Part shown: positions 15,061-23,192 of the stretch, one piece after another
Layout: each line of letters begins with the position of its first letter
How positions within the stretch are numbered: the stretch's first letter is position 1
DNA from: a virus
DNA length: 64,000 nucleotides
Reading direction: 5' to 3' (one strand)
Virus record (IMG/VR): IMGVR_UViG_3300028840_008160
Coordinates: 1-64,000 of that record
The notes under the pieces: generated by a model
Database searches by the model: none
Told to the model about the DNA's origin: nothing
Seen by the model: the letters and a program-made list of their open reading frames with translations, nothing else
Translations under genes and position numbers: made by a program

Positions 15061-15999
15061 ATGACTAGGATTTTGCAAATTGATGGTGGCGGTGTAAGAG
15101 GAATAATTCCTGCGATTATTTGCGCAGAAATAGAACAAAATGTCGGTCGTCCAATTAATGAAATTTTTGATTTAATCACTGGCACATCTACAGGAGCTGT
15201 AATAGGAGGTTCATTGGCATTTGGCATTGCTGCTACTACAGTTAGAGATTTGTATTTAACGGCTGTGCCAGAGCTATTTAAACGAAGACCGTTGTGGAAT
15301 CCTAAGAATTGGTTTAGAGAGAAGTATGACAGAACAGAGTTTCAAGAACAACTACGAAAATATCTTGGTAATCAAAAAATGTCTCAAGCAAAAACAAAAT
15401 ATATGGCGACAGCTTTTAATTTAAGTTCACAACGTACTCATTTTATTAAATCGTGGGACGACAAAGATAATAGATGGAATATAGTTGATGTCATTTCCTG
15501 GTCTGCTTTATCTGCTGCGTTTTATTTTGGAAAGATCAACGTGCCGAATTATAATTGGACACTTACTAATGCAATGAGTGCCACAGAACAAAAGATAGGA
15601 GCTACATTTCAAGACGGTGGACAGGGCATAAGTAATTGTACATTAGGATTTGATTTAGATGAATGTTTAGCAAATGATTGGCATGACGTGTTTATTTTAT
15701 CTATAGGCACAGGCCAACGTAGTATGTATATTCCTTATAAAAAGACAGCAAAAACCGGTTATATTGCACAAGTTATAGATTATATTTTTCAAGCTAGAAA
15801 TGAAGCGACGCCGACGCAATTTTTAACAGCAAAATATGTTGCCAACAAAAGAGAAGATTATATATTGAGTCGATTAGATGCGAACATTTCAAAGAAACAG
15901 GAACCACTTGATTCTATTAAATATGTTGATGAATACGAAAAAATAGGCAATGAATTAGCAAAGAAGGTGCCATATCAATATTTAAAGTCAATAGTGTAA
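15061..15999 (+). CDS. Patatin-like phospholipase
   Basis: The 312-residue protein shows the patatin set: oxyanion loop GGGVRG (9-14), nucleophile S43 in GTSTG and the second catalytic residue D185 in FQDGGQ. It would hydrolyse acyl chains from phospholipids. AAAGGAG precedes the ATG. No signal peptide or membrane helix is seen, so the enzyme would act from the cytoplasm, or be carried in the particle. Roles in lysis, membrane remodelling or attack on the host are possible. Bacterial defence effectors of the same fold exist, but no partner cyclase is present here. Confidence 0.87.
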   Translation: MTRILQIDGGGVRGIIPAIICAEIEQNVGRPINEIFDLITGTSTGAVIGGSLAFGIAATTVRDLYLTAVPELFKRRPLWNPKNWFREKYDRTEFQEQLRKYLGNQKMSQAKTKYMATAFNLSSQRTHFIKSWDDKDNRWNIVDVISWSALSAAFYFGKINVPNYNWTLTNAMSATEQKIGATFQDGGQGISNCTLGFDLDECLANDWHDVFILSIGTGQRSMYIPYKKTAKTGYIAQVIDYIFQARNEATPTQFLTAKYVANKREDYILSRLDANISKKQEPLDSIKYVDEYEKIGNELAKKVPYQYLKSIV

Positions 16000-16182
16000 A
16001 TTATTTGATAACGACTGCAAATAATGATTCATAAACATTAATGAAAGGAGGCAAACTAGTTATATTGTGGCAAATGTAGATGAGATTTATTAACCGACCG
16101 ACAACAAGGTCAGCTTCGTTGTACTGAATAAAAAGTACAACACAACCGAACCAATGAAACGGTTCACAAAAGGAGAAAGAAA
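16000..16182 (+). promoter_or_regulatory. Structured 5' leader upstream of the zinc-ribbon/vWA group
   Basis: The spacer contains a 7 bp hairpin (GTTGTAC 16118-16124 with GTACAAC 16135-16141) and a nearby GAACC/GGTTC pairing before the AAAAGGAG site of the next gene. A further AAAGGAGG near 16045 is followed only by very short frames. A structured leader or short regulatory RNA is possible. Confidence 0.35.
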
Positions 16183-17112
16183 ATGAATTCTGCTATTTTA
16201 AAATCTCGCATTGACGAAGCGTCAACGATCCTCAAGTCATACTTCGATTTCAAAGAATCAGATAAAACTGTTGAAGTTATTATAACAGCTTTACAAAAAA
16301 TCGGCATTGATGATTCTGAATTAGGTTTCAAAATTCTTGAAGCAGAATCAACAACAGTTGCTGATTTCGCTCAAGCGTTTCGTGGTATGGGTTATGATCT
16401 TCCAGAGCCAAGAATTAAAGTTGCTTGGCTAATATTAAAAGGTCAAGATCCATTTGAACAAAAAGAAGTCAATCTTACGCCTCACAGCCCAGACTTAGTT
16501 AAAGCAGTCGTAGAACAACTAGAACGACAAAAGCCAATTGGACAATGGAGTGACACAGATTTACTAGAACAATATAGTAAGCATTGTCCGATGAAGATTG
16601 AAGAAGAACTTGCCAAAAGATCAAAAGGTCGACCTGTAATTATTTTTGAACAGGATGGTACAGTAAATTTACCTGTGTCACTTATATTGTTAAGACAGGC
16701 GCGACATCAGGATACGCCAAGCATGTATATTGTTGATGGTGAATCTAGTGGAATGCGACAAGTATATAAAGTCGGTGATTTTCCGATGAATGTTTTGTAT
16801 GAATGCCCTGTTCATGCCAATGTGCTTTTAACTGAAGGATATTGTGAAGAATGTGGCTTAAAGTGGGTAGATTTTGAGGCTAATAAAGATAAATATATTT
16901 TCTTAAGATTAGTATCAGAAACCACACGAATTGAGCCTGTTGTATTGAGAATGTATTTGACTCAGAGTTTTGAAGATTTGGTGAAACTATATCCTAAAGT
17001 TTTGATGAAGTATAACACATTGAAAGAAGAAGAGAAGTTACCGACTTTAAAGCGTCGCATTTCGAAAAGCAAAAATGGTGATCCTTTCCGAGTTGTTCAC
17101 ACTACATACTAA
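16183..17112 (+). CDS. Zinc-ribbon protein of unknown function, 309 aa
   Basis: The N-terminal half is helical. Near residues 207-225 is a zinc-binding pattern CPVH...(Y)C..CG..W, which resembles the one in the next gene (CPIH...FC..C...W). The remaining part is mixed alpha/beta with a basic C-terminus. The gene is followed by an intrinsic terminator, then by a second zinc-ribbon gene and a vWA gene. Shared ribbons suggest that both proteins belong to one complex or pathway with the vWA protein. No enzyme motif is seen. Confidence 0.65.
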   Translation: MNSAILKSRIDEASTILKSYFDFKESDKTVEVIITALQKIGIDDSELGFKILEAESTTVADFAQAFRGMGYDLPEPRIKVAWLILKGQDPFEQKEVNLTPHSPDLVKAVVEQLERQKPIGQWSDTDLLEQYSKHCPMKIEEELAKRSKGRPVIIFEQDGTVNLPVSLILLRQARHQDTPSMYIVDGESSGMRQVYKVGDFPMNVLYECPVHANVLLTEGYCEECGLKWVDFEANKDKYIFLRLVSETTRIEPVVLRMYLTQSFEDLVKLYPKVLMKYNTLKEEEKLPTLKRRISKSKNGDPFRVVHTTY

Positions 17113-17119
17113 GTGCAAG

Positions 17120-17150
17120 AAAGGGAGAGATTTATGTCTCTCCCTTTATA
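17120..17150 (+). terminator. Intrinsic terminator
   Basis: AAAGGGAGAGA pairs with TCTCTCCCTTT around TTTATG (11 bp stem), with the right arm ending in a T run. It separates two zinc-ribbon genes only 50 bases apart, so read-through would set their expression ratio. Confidence 0.75.
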
Positions 17151-17165
17151 ACGAAAGGCTGTGTG

Positions 17166-18356
17166 ATGATAACGTCTAGAAATATATTAGGATTTTCTGT
17201 TGCCCCTAACATGTGTAGAGTAATGGAGGCAAATGGATTTTATGCATCAATAATGAAGTCAGAAAAACGAAAAGATGATGATGGCGGATTGCCGTCCGGA
17301 ATGCCTATACCTGTTATGCCAGTTGATTTTTTGAAAGATAGACCAGATTTTTGGGTTGGCGGCATTGGTTCATTTTGCTGCCCTGTTGAGTCTGACTGGG
17401 GTCTGTGGTTTAATTGGACGATGAATATATCTAATATAGCTGTATTGTCGTCAGTAAAAGGAATGAATCCAATTACTGGTCAACGTGTTAATGGGTTAGA
17501 ATTGGAACAATATAAAGAACAATGCCCTATTCATAAAGTGAAATTTCAGCATGGTAAATTTTGTCCTAAATGTAATTTCAAATGGCCAGATCAAAATTAC
17601 ATTACAGAGCCAAATCTATTATATTGGGACGGGTTTAGAACAGCCGATGGTCAAGTTAGACAATTTTATTTTACAGAAGATCTTGCAAAATCTGTCCCTG
17701 AATTGGTCATTGGTAAAGATGATACAGTACCAGCATTTGGGTTTTGTTTTTATATGCCGAAGAAAGTAGAGTCTATAAATTATGAAGGTGGTAAGCGATT
17801 AAAGAATAAATTTCTAGAAATAGAAAAAATGACTGTTTCTTCTGGAAGTAGTTTGAGCATGGGTATGGTGAGAGGAATGTCAATACCTGGCGTTTATACT
17901 AAAATGGTCGATGATACTTATAAACATTCATCAAGTGTATATTATGCATCTTTAGCACCAATTTGTATGGATATGTGTAATAATTCTTATGTCGGATCAA
18001 CTGTAGCTGATGGGGCATCTACAAAGTTTTCGCTCACTTCATCTGCTGATATCAATGCGTTTAATGTAAGTGATGTTAAATTGAGTTTAGAGACGAGTGA
18101 ACTAGCAGATGAGTTAATACTTAGAGAAAGAAGTGAAAATGCTGAAGTTGGAATTGGAGCAGGTGCGAAACTTAAACAATCGCTTATGCAAGATGTAAGA
18201 ACTGTTGATTCATGGCAAAATAAACCTGCAGGAGTGATTAGAGTATATTTTGTTTTTAGAGAGCAATTTGAACGATATGTTAGTGCTGGATTGAATAATT
18301 TAGCTGGTCATAAAGAAGGTTATTTAAGTGATCTTCCTGTAGGAGGTAACAAATGA
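17166..18356 (+). CDS. Zinc-ribbon protein adjacent to vWA gene, 396 aa
   Basis: The ATG at 17166 follows GAAAGG with 7 bases spacing; a GTG at 17163 in the same frame is an alternative. Near residues 119-137 is a CPIH...FCPKC zinc ribbon like that of the previous protein. The rest has beta strands and a Ser/Met-rich middle (SSGSSLSMGM) that might be disordered. The stop overlaps the vWA gene by ATGA, indicating coupled translation and probable partnership. The family is not recognised. Confidence 0.65.
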   Translation: MITSRNILGFSVAPNMCRVMEANGFYASIMKSEKRKDDDGGLPSGMPIPVMPVDFLKDRPDFWVGGIGSFCCPVESDWGLWFNWTMNISNIAVLSSVKGMNPITGQRVNGLELEQYKEQCPIHKVKFQHGKFCPKCNFKWPDQNYITEPNLLYWDGFRTADGQVRQFYFTEDLAKSVPELVIGKDDTVPAFGFCFYMPKKVESINYEGGKRLKNKFLEIEKMTVSSGSSLSMGMVRGMSIPGVYTKMVDDTYKHSSSVYYASLAPICMDMCNNSYVGSTVADGASTKFSLTSSADINAFNVSDVKLSLETSELADELILRERSENAEVGIGAGAKLKQSLMQDVRTVDSWQNKPAGVIRVYFVFREQFERYVSAGLNNLAGHKEGYLSDLPVGGNK

Positions 18357-19084
18357 ATACAGTTGACTTGTTGTTTATAGTTGATGTTACTGGGTCAATG
18401 AGTGGATTTATAAGTGATGCAAAACAAAAAATGAAGTTTGTATTATCTTCACTAAAGAAACAATTTGAAATCGATTTGAAAGTTGGATTGAGTTTATATC
18501 GTGATCATCTATCGCAAGACACATCATTCGTTACAGCAGTTTTTGATTTAGCATCAATTGACGAGGTTAAAGATAAAATCGATAAAATAACTGTTGGTGG
18601 CGGTGGTGATCATCCTGAGGCTGTGATTGATGGAATTATTGATGGCATTACTGATATGAAATGGCGCGAAGATAGTAGAAGGATAGCATTTTTGATTGGT
18701 GATGCACCGGCTCACGGTATGATTTATGGTGAAAGTTGCTGTCAATGTGGTCAAACGTGGGGCAAAGCAGTGGCTTGCGCAGAGAAACATAAAGTGACAA
18801 TTTATTCTATACTGTTAAGCGGCGATGAGCAAGCAAGATTAAATTTCAAACTTATTTCTAATTTTACTGGAGGGTTATTAATTGAGAGTGATAATGCAAT
18901 GGATGTAATAGTTAATACACTTACTACTGAGTTTGGTAATGTTAATTTAGATTCAAAGATTTTAGAAATGATGGCAAATAAATTTAGCAATGAAGATATT
19001 TGTAAGATGTTAAATGTTGATAGAGATGAATTGGCTGACTCAAAGTCTAGAATAGCACAATATGCTAGCACTGTGTTAATATAA
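18353..19084 (+). CDS. vWA-domain protein (alpha-kinase/VWF-kinase type vWA)
   Basis: The 243-residue protein begins directly with a vWA fold. The metal site is DVTGSM (D11, T13, S15), with D117 in LIGDAPAHG. GGGGDHPEAVIDGI is typical of the vWA of eukaryotic-like VWF-kinase proteins. A short C-terminal helical part follows (about residues 195-243). It overlaps the zinc-ribbon gene by ATGA and is followed by a terminator. It differs clearly from the vWA protein at 11.7 kb, so the phage has two independent vWA genes. Confidence 0.8.
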   Translation: MNTVDLLFIVDVTGSMSGFISDAKQKMKFVLSSLKKQFEIDLKVGLSLYRDHLSQDTSFVTAVFDLASIDEVKDKIDKITVGGGGDHPEAVIDGIIDGITDMKWREDSRRIAFLIGDAPAHGMIYGESCCQCGQTWGKAVACAEKHKVTIYSILLSGDEQARLNFKLISNFTGGLLIESDNAMDVIVNTLTTEFGNVNLDSKILEMMANKFSNEDICKMLNVDRDELADSKSRIAQYASTVLI

Positions 19085-19121
19085 ATCATGGATTAGCATT
19101 AATTTCGAACTTAATAAATAG

Positions 19122-19150
19122 AAGCCGGTTTCATTCCGGCTTTTATTTTG
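19122..19150 (+). terminator. Intrinsic terminator after the vWA gene
   Basis: AAGCCGG pairs with CCGGCTT around TTTCATT, followed by TTATTTTG. Confidence 0.8.
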
Positions 19151-19204
19151 TTTTTATAGCAAAGATATTCTTGTAGATCTAGTATCAAACATTAAAAGGG
19201 AACT

Positions 19205-20431
19205 ATGATGAAACATTTGGCTATAATTCAGAAGCAATTTTCTATATTATGCATAAGCAACAGCATTGTCAAGAAGGCTATTGACGAAAATTGGTGGAAA
19301 AAGTTATCTCCTGAAGAACAACGAAAATATTTAATGCAACATAGACGAACAAAATTGCGACCGACAAGTCAACCGTTTAATCTTACGCAGACAATATTTA
19401 GAAGTGTGCCGGCTAGTTGGAAAAAAACAATATCTTATGCTGGTGGTGGGAATAATTCTGATATTGAACAGTTGCCAGATATGCTTAGATCAAAGGTGCT
19501 AAAAGATGCTTTTTCTGCAGGTGCTAAAGCTGTAGTCGGGTTTAAGTCTGGCACTAATATTACAAAGATGAAGCCGGTTTTTATTATTACGTCATCAACT
19601 TGGAGCAGATCACCTAAGTTTAATATTGAAACTGCTATTGATAGTAATGGTAACACGATTAATCCAGTACGTTTATATGATATTAAGCCTCGTTATAGTC
19701 GTCGTAATCGAGTTTCTTGGGATGAAAGAGTAACAGATTTAAGAATGACAAATATTATAGGCAAATTACCTGATGAACCGTACACTGTTTATGCTATTAA
19801 AGCTGATCCAAAAAGACAAGAAATAAAACAACAACGATCATTTATGAAGGAAAAAAATCGCCCTGGTCGTGTTGATGTTGAAAATAGAATGATAGCTGAT
19901 GTTGTAAAGCCAGTATATGATTATTATTCTGCAAAATTACAACAAGGTCTAGAACAATTAAGAGATGTGGCTGTGCCTAGTTTTAATGATTTGTTAGAAG
20001 ACACTGAATCAGAGATGGCAAATAAACGATATAAAATGTTAATTGACGATGTAAAGGACGCTAGAGATAAAATTGCTTCATTAAGCAGCGCTGTTTCTTC
20101 TCTAAAATGGCAGCATTTGCCAACTGGCGAACATTCATATTCAGATACATGGAGAGCCGGTGAAGCTAAAAGATTTATACGAGGAATAAACGAAATAAAA
20201 GAACGATTTGCAGATGACATGAAAGAAGCTAAAAAGACGAAATTAAAAGCGGCATATCAATCTTTACAAGAGTTTGATTTTTTAGATGCTTTTGATAAAT
20301 TTAATGATGTTGCTCAACCACAATTAGCAAAAGCTGTTTTAGAGTTAAAGTCTATTGATCGTGCATCTGAAGAATATAAAAATAGATTAAATGATATAAA
20401 AACAAAAGCATTAACAATAATGTATTCATAA
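19205..20431 (+). CDS. Protein with shared N-terminal motif, 408 aa
   Basis: The N-terminus MMKHLAIIQKQF and the segment WWKKLSPEEQRKYL.QHRRTK.RPTSQP (30-57) match the minus-strand gene at 14.2 kb and the sigma-like factor at 41.1 kb. The remainder has a beta-rich middle (residues 80-200) and a long charged helical C-terminal part. No catalytic motif is seen. Because the shared motif is N-terminal while the rest differs, the module is likely a tag. Two ATG codons at 19205 and 19208 are possible starts behind AAGGGA. Confidence 0.65.
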   Translation: MMKHLAIIQKQFSILCISNSIVKKAIDENWWKKLSPEEQRKYLMQHRRTKLRPTSQPFNLTQTIFRSVPASWKKTISYAGGGNNSDIEQLPDMLRSKVLKDAFSAGAKAVVGFKSGTNITKMKPVFIITSSTWSRSPKFNIETAIDSNGNTINPVRLYDIKPRYSRRNRVSWDERVTDLRMTNIIGKLPDEPYTVYAIKADPKRQEIKQQRSFMKEKNRPGRVDVENRMIADVVKPVYDYYSAKLQQGLEQLRDVAVPSFNDLLEDTESEMANKRYKMLIDDVKDARDKIASLSSAVSSLKWQHLPTGEHSYSDTWRAGEAKRFIRGINEIKERFADDMKEAKKTKLKAAYQSLQEFDFLDAFDKFNDVAQPQLAKAVLELKSIDRASEEYKNRLNDIKTKALTIMYS

Positions 20432-20475
20432 GATTAAGTTGGGTAATTAATAATAATTTTTTAAAGGAGGGCTTC

Positions 20476-20703
20476 ATGGCTGCTACTAGTCAAAAGGTTA
20501 CTGGTTCTGCTGGTGTTATGGAAAAAGTTCAAACACCTGATTATAGTGATCCACAGTTTGCTATTTATCAAGGTAATGTAAATGGCAACACAGTTGGTCA
20601 AACTGTAGACACTATTGCTGGTGTTTCTGTTCCGCTTAATAGACGCTCAAAAGAAGGCGTTACTATTTGCGGTGGTTGGGATCCTAAATTTATGGTACTC
20701 TAA
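20476..20703 (+). CDS. Small hypothetical protein, 75 aa
   Basis: AAAGGAGGG precedes the ATG. The 75-residue protein is rich in Gly, Thr and Val with no charged clusters, and looks like a small structural or virion protein. The stop is immediately next to the following frame (TAATG). No family is recognised. Confidence 0.65.
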   Translation: MAATSQKVTGSAGVMEKVQTPDYSDPQFAIYQGNVNGNTVGQTVDTIAGVSVPLNRRSKEGVTICGGWDPKFMVL

Positions 20704-20771
20704 TGATCGAACAACCATTAAGAGAATGCAGAGATTACGGAAATTTTAAGAAAAAGAAAAGGGAAAAAGCG

Positions 20772-21308
20772 ATGGACATCAATCAAAGAGTTGATAAAGT
20801 CGCTAGCATCATTATTGACGATGACGCTAACGGTAAGGTTGCCGTTTCACCTCCTGGTTGGAGTGGAACTGTGGAGCACATGAAGAAGCACAAGGACATT
20901 GACAATCCTTGGGCTCTAGCATGGTGGATGTCAAAACAGCAACCTGGTGCTAAATGGGGTCCTGGCGGAAAATTGACAAAAAAGCCGGAGCCTCATCACA
21001 AAGAAAAGAAGCGTAAGAAAAAGTCGTCATCTGAAATTATCGCGCAAGTAGTAAATGATATTATCATTGGTGATACGATTGACGAACTTACTACTCCTGC
21101 CGAAACTGTAACATCGACAAAGAGTTATTCTACAGTCGACACAGTTAGATCTAGCGATGGTAACTATGTTACTATCAAGACGAATTACAAAGAAGAGAAT
21201 GGGCAGGTTTTGTTAGAAGAATATGTTGTGGAGAAGAACGGTGTGGTTGAAAAGTTTGACAATGCTGGCGACTTTTGCAATCGCTTGATGGTCGAAGGCG
21301 TACTGTAA
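20772..21308 (+). CDS. Phage protein with WSGTV..M.KH.DIDNPWALAWWM motif
   Basis: The frame opens at 20703, overlapping the previous stop, but the ATG at 20772 follows AAAAGGG and yields MDINQRVDKVASIII, so it is preferred. Residues about 27-53 carry GWSGTV, MKKHKDIDNPWALAWWM, a motif seen in many phage structural or peptidase-associated proteins. A Lys-rich stretch and a beta-rich C-terminus follow. The function is not known. A strong terminator follows. Confidence 0.65.
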   Translation: MDINQRVDKVASIIIDDDANGKVAVSPPGWSGTVEHMKKHKDIDNPWALAWWMSKQQPGAKWGPGGKLTKKPEPHHKEKKRKKKSSSEIIAQVVNDIIIGDTIDELTTPAETVTSTKSYSTVDTVRSSDGNYVTIKTNYKEENGQVLLEEYVVEKNGVVEKFDNAGDFCNRLMVEGVL

Positions 21309-21329
21309 TTCTCCTCTTCGCGAAATCAG

Positions 21330-21367
21330 AAAAGCCTGCATTATGTAAAAATAATGTGGGCTTTTTT
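21330..21367 (+). terminator. Intrinsic terminator
   Basis: AAAAGCCTGCATTAT pairs with ATAATGTGGGCTTTT (two wobble pairs) around GTAAAA, ending in a T run. Confidence 0.78.
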
Positions 21368-21399
21368 CTATAATACGAATAAAAACGGAAGAGGTTTAC

Positions 21400-22281
21400 A
21401 TGGCGAATTATATCTATTTGACGCAAAGAACTAACCGTCATGTTGCGAAGTCGCTTAGTTCTGATGCTGCACCGGCGACATATACTGGCAATTCGTTTGG
21501 GACATTTGGCGTGCCCGGAGGCACTGATACTACACTTCATAATCCATGGGGAATTGCAACTGCTGGTACTCATATATTTGTTTGCGATTCTGTGAATAAG
21601 AGAATCGTAAGATTTGATCGAACTTCATGGTTATATACTGCTGAATATAGTACTATTGATACCATTGATACGCCTTACGTCATTATGGTTGATTCTATTA
21701 ATGGTGACTTATATGTTGCCGGTGTTTGGAATAATAGATGGGTTAGAATTGAACGATTGACAACTAGTCTAGTAAGCGTTAAGGTTAGTGGAAACCTTCA
21801 ACCTGATAGTGAATTGTTTTGGAGACCTACTGGAATAAGCAGAGGATTTGCTGCAGATAGTTTTCTTGTTGTTGGTGCAAATCTTGACATCTATCAAACA
21901 ATTGAAAGTGGATCATTTTCTGTATTTACGACACAGGCTATTACTGGCGAAACATCTACTTATCCACAGTCGTATGCTACAAATCATTATATATCAATAG
22001 TGAAGCATACAAATGGCGACTTGTATCTCAACAATAGCAAAATGATAATTAGAGCAAATTCGTCATTTATCAATATAGGCGATTCAAATATTTTAGGCAA
22101 ATCAATCATTGGATTGAAAGAAGCTATTGGTGGAACATTATTGGTTTACAATGTAGAAACGCAGACAGTCAAACGATATGACGAGAACATGAATTTTGTT
22201 GAGGATGTTTGGATTGACACTGGTGACGTTATTAGTAATGATGCATATGATGTCGCTGATTTTGTAGAAATATCAATTTGA
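21400..22281 (+). CDS. NHL-like beta-propeller protein, paralogue 1
   Basis: The 293-residue protein is built of repeated strands with LHNPWGIA..GTHIFVCDSVNKRIVRFD, the signature of NHL-type propeller blades, and starts with a TQRTNRHV motif. It shares this module, blade by blade, with the three following proteins. Such modules in phages are usually tail or fibre components that bind sugars or proteins. It follows a terminator and has GAAGAGG as ribosome binding site. No catalytic residues are evident. Confidence 0.75.
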   Translation: MANYIYLTQRTNRHVAKSLSSDAAPATYTGNSFGTFGVPGGTDTTLHNPWGIATAGTHIFVCDSVNKRIVRFDRTSWLYTAEYSTIDTIDTPYVIMVDSINGDLYVAGVWNNRWVRIERLTTSLVSVKVSGNLQPDSELFWRPTGISRGFAADSFLVVGANLDIYQTIESGSFSVFTTQAITGETSTYPQSYATNHYISIVKHTNGDLYLNNSKMIIRANSSFINIGDSNILGKSIIGLKEAIGGTLLVYNVETQTVKRYDENMNFVEDVWIDTGDVISNDAYDVADFVEISI

Positions 22282-22307
22282 TGAAAAATCAATAAAAGGA
22301 GAGATGC

Positions 22308-23192
22308 ATGGCGTACAAAACGTATTTATCACAACGAACTAACCGTCATGTCGTAAAGCGGTTGAGTTCTGATTCTGCTCCGGCGACATACGATAGTTTA
22401 TCTTTTGGTGTGTGGAGTATTCCCGGTGTAACAAATTCAGATCTCAATTTCCCTTGGGGAGTAGCAGCCGATGGTTCAGATAACATTTATATTTGCGACA
22501 CAAACAACCAACGAATAGTTAAACTTGATTCAAGTTGTGCATTTGTTGCAGTATATGATGTAACAAATACGGTTGGTACACCATATTCAATGTTGTTTGA
22601 TTCAACTTCAGGCGATTTATATGTTGCCGGTGTATATGCAAATTTGTATGTAAGGATTGAACGCATCACAACAGCGCTTGTTCAAGTAAGACTTAGTGGT
22701 AATTTGAATTCAATGAATGATCTGTGGTTTAGACCTACAGCTATTTGTCCAGATTTTACTGCAGGTAATTTCATTGTCGCAGGCGCTAATCTTGATTTGT
22801 ATATTACAACAGAAACTACATCATTTTCAACATTCGTACAACAAGCTATTGGCGGCGAAACGACAACATGGCCTGAAATTTATGAAACGACAAAGTATAA
22901 CGGTGCAATCAAGCATTCTGTAAATAGTGATTTATATCTTAACAATGGCCGAAAGATAATTAGAGTTGATTCGTCATATGATAATATTGGTGATTCTGAT
23001 AAGATTGCAAAAACTATTACTGGATTGAAAGAAGGCAAGTCAGGTACATTATTAACTTATAATGCTGATGAACAAAAAATTGTAAGGTATGATTCAGATT
23101 TGAATTTTGTTGAAGATGTATATGTTGATTCCGGTTCTGTAATAGCAACTGATGCGTATGATGTTATGGACTTTGTCGAGATTGATGTCTAA
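22308..23192 (+). CDS. NHL-like beta-propeller protein, paralogue 2
   Basis: The 294-residue protein is the closest relative of paralogue 1 along its whole length: SQRTNRHVVKRLSSDSAPATY at the start, LNFPWGVAADGSDNIYICD in the blade, and YDVMDFVEI at the end. AAAGGAGAG precedes the ATG. Its last base is the first base of the next start (TAATG), which couples translation. Probable virion surface component. Confidence 0.75.
   Translation: MAYKTYLSQRTNRHVVKRLSSDSAPATYDSLSFGVWSIPGVTNSDLNFPWGVAADGSDNIYICDTNNQRIVKLDSSCAFVAVYDVTNTVGTPYSMLFDSTSGDLYVAGVYANLYVRIERITTALVQVRLSGNLNSMNDLWFRPTAICPDFTAGNFIVAGANLDLYITTETTSFSTFVQQAIGGETTTWPEIYETTKYNGAIKHSVNSDLYLNNGRKIIRVDSSYDNIGDSDKIAKTITGLKEGKSGTLLTYNADEQKIVRYDSDLNFVEDVYVDSGSVIATDAYDVMDFVEIDV

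Noticed and set aside
16040-16095. AAAGGAGG followed by a GTG-started 8-codon frame
   Set aside because: Spacing from the binding site to the GTG is about 15 bases and the peptide is too short to support.
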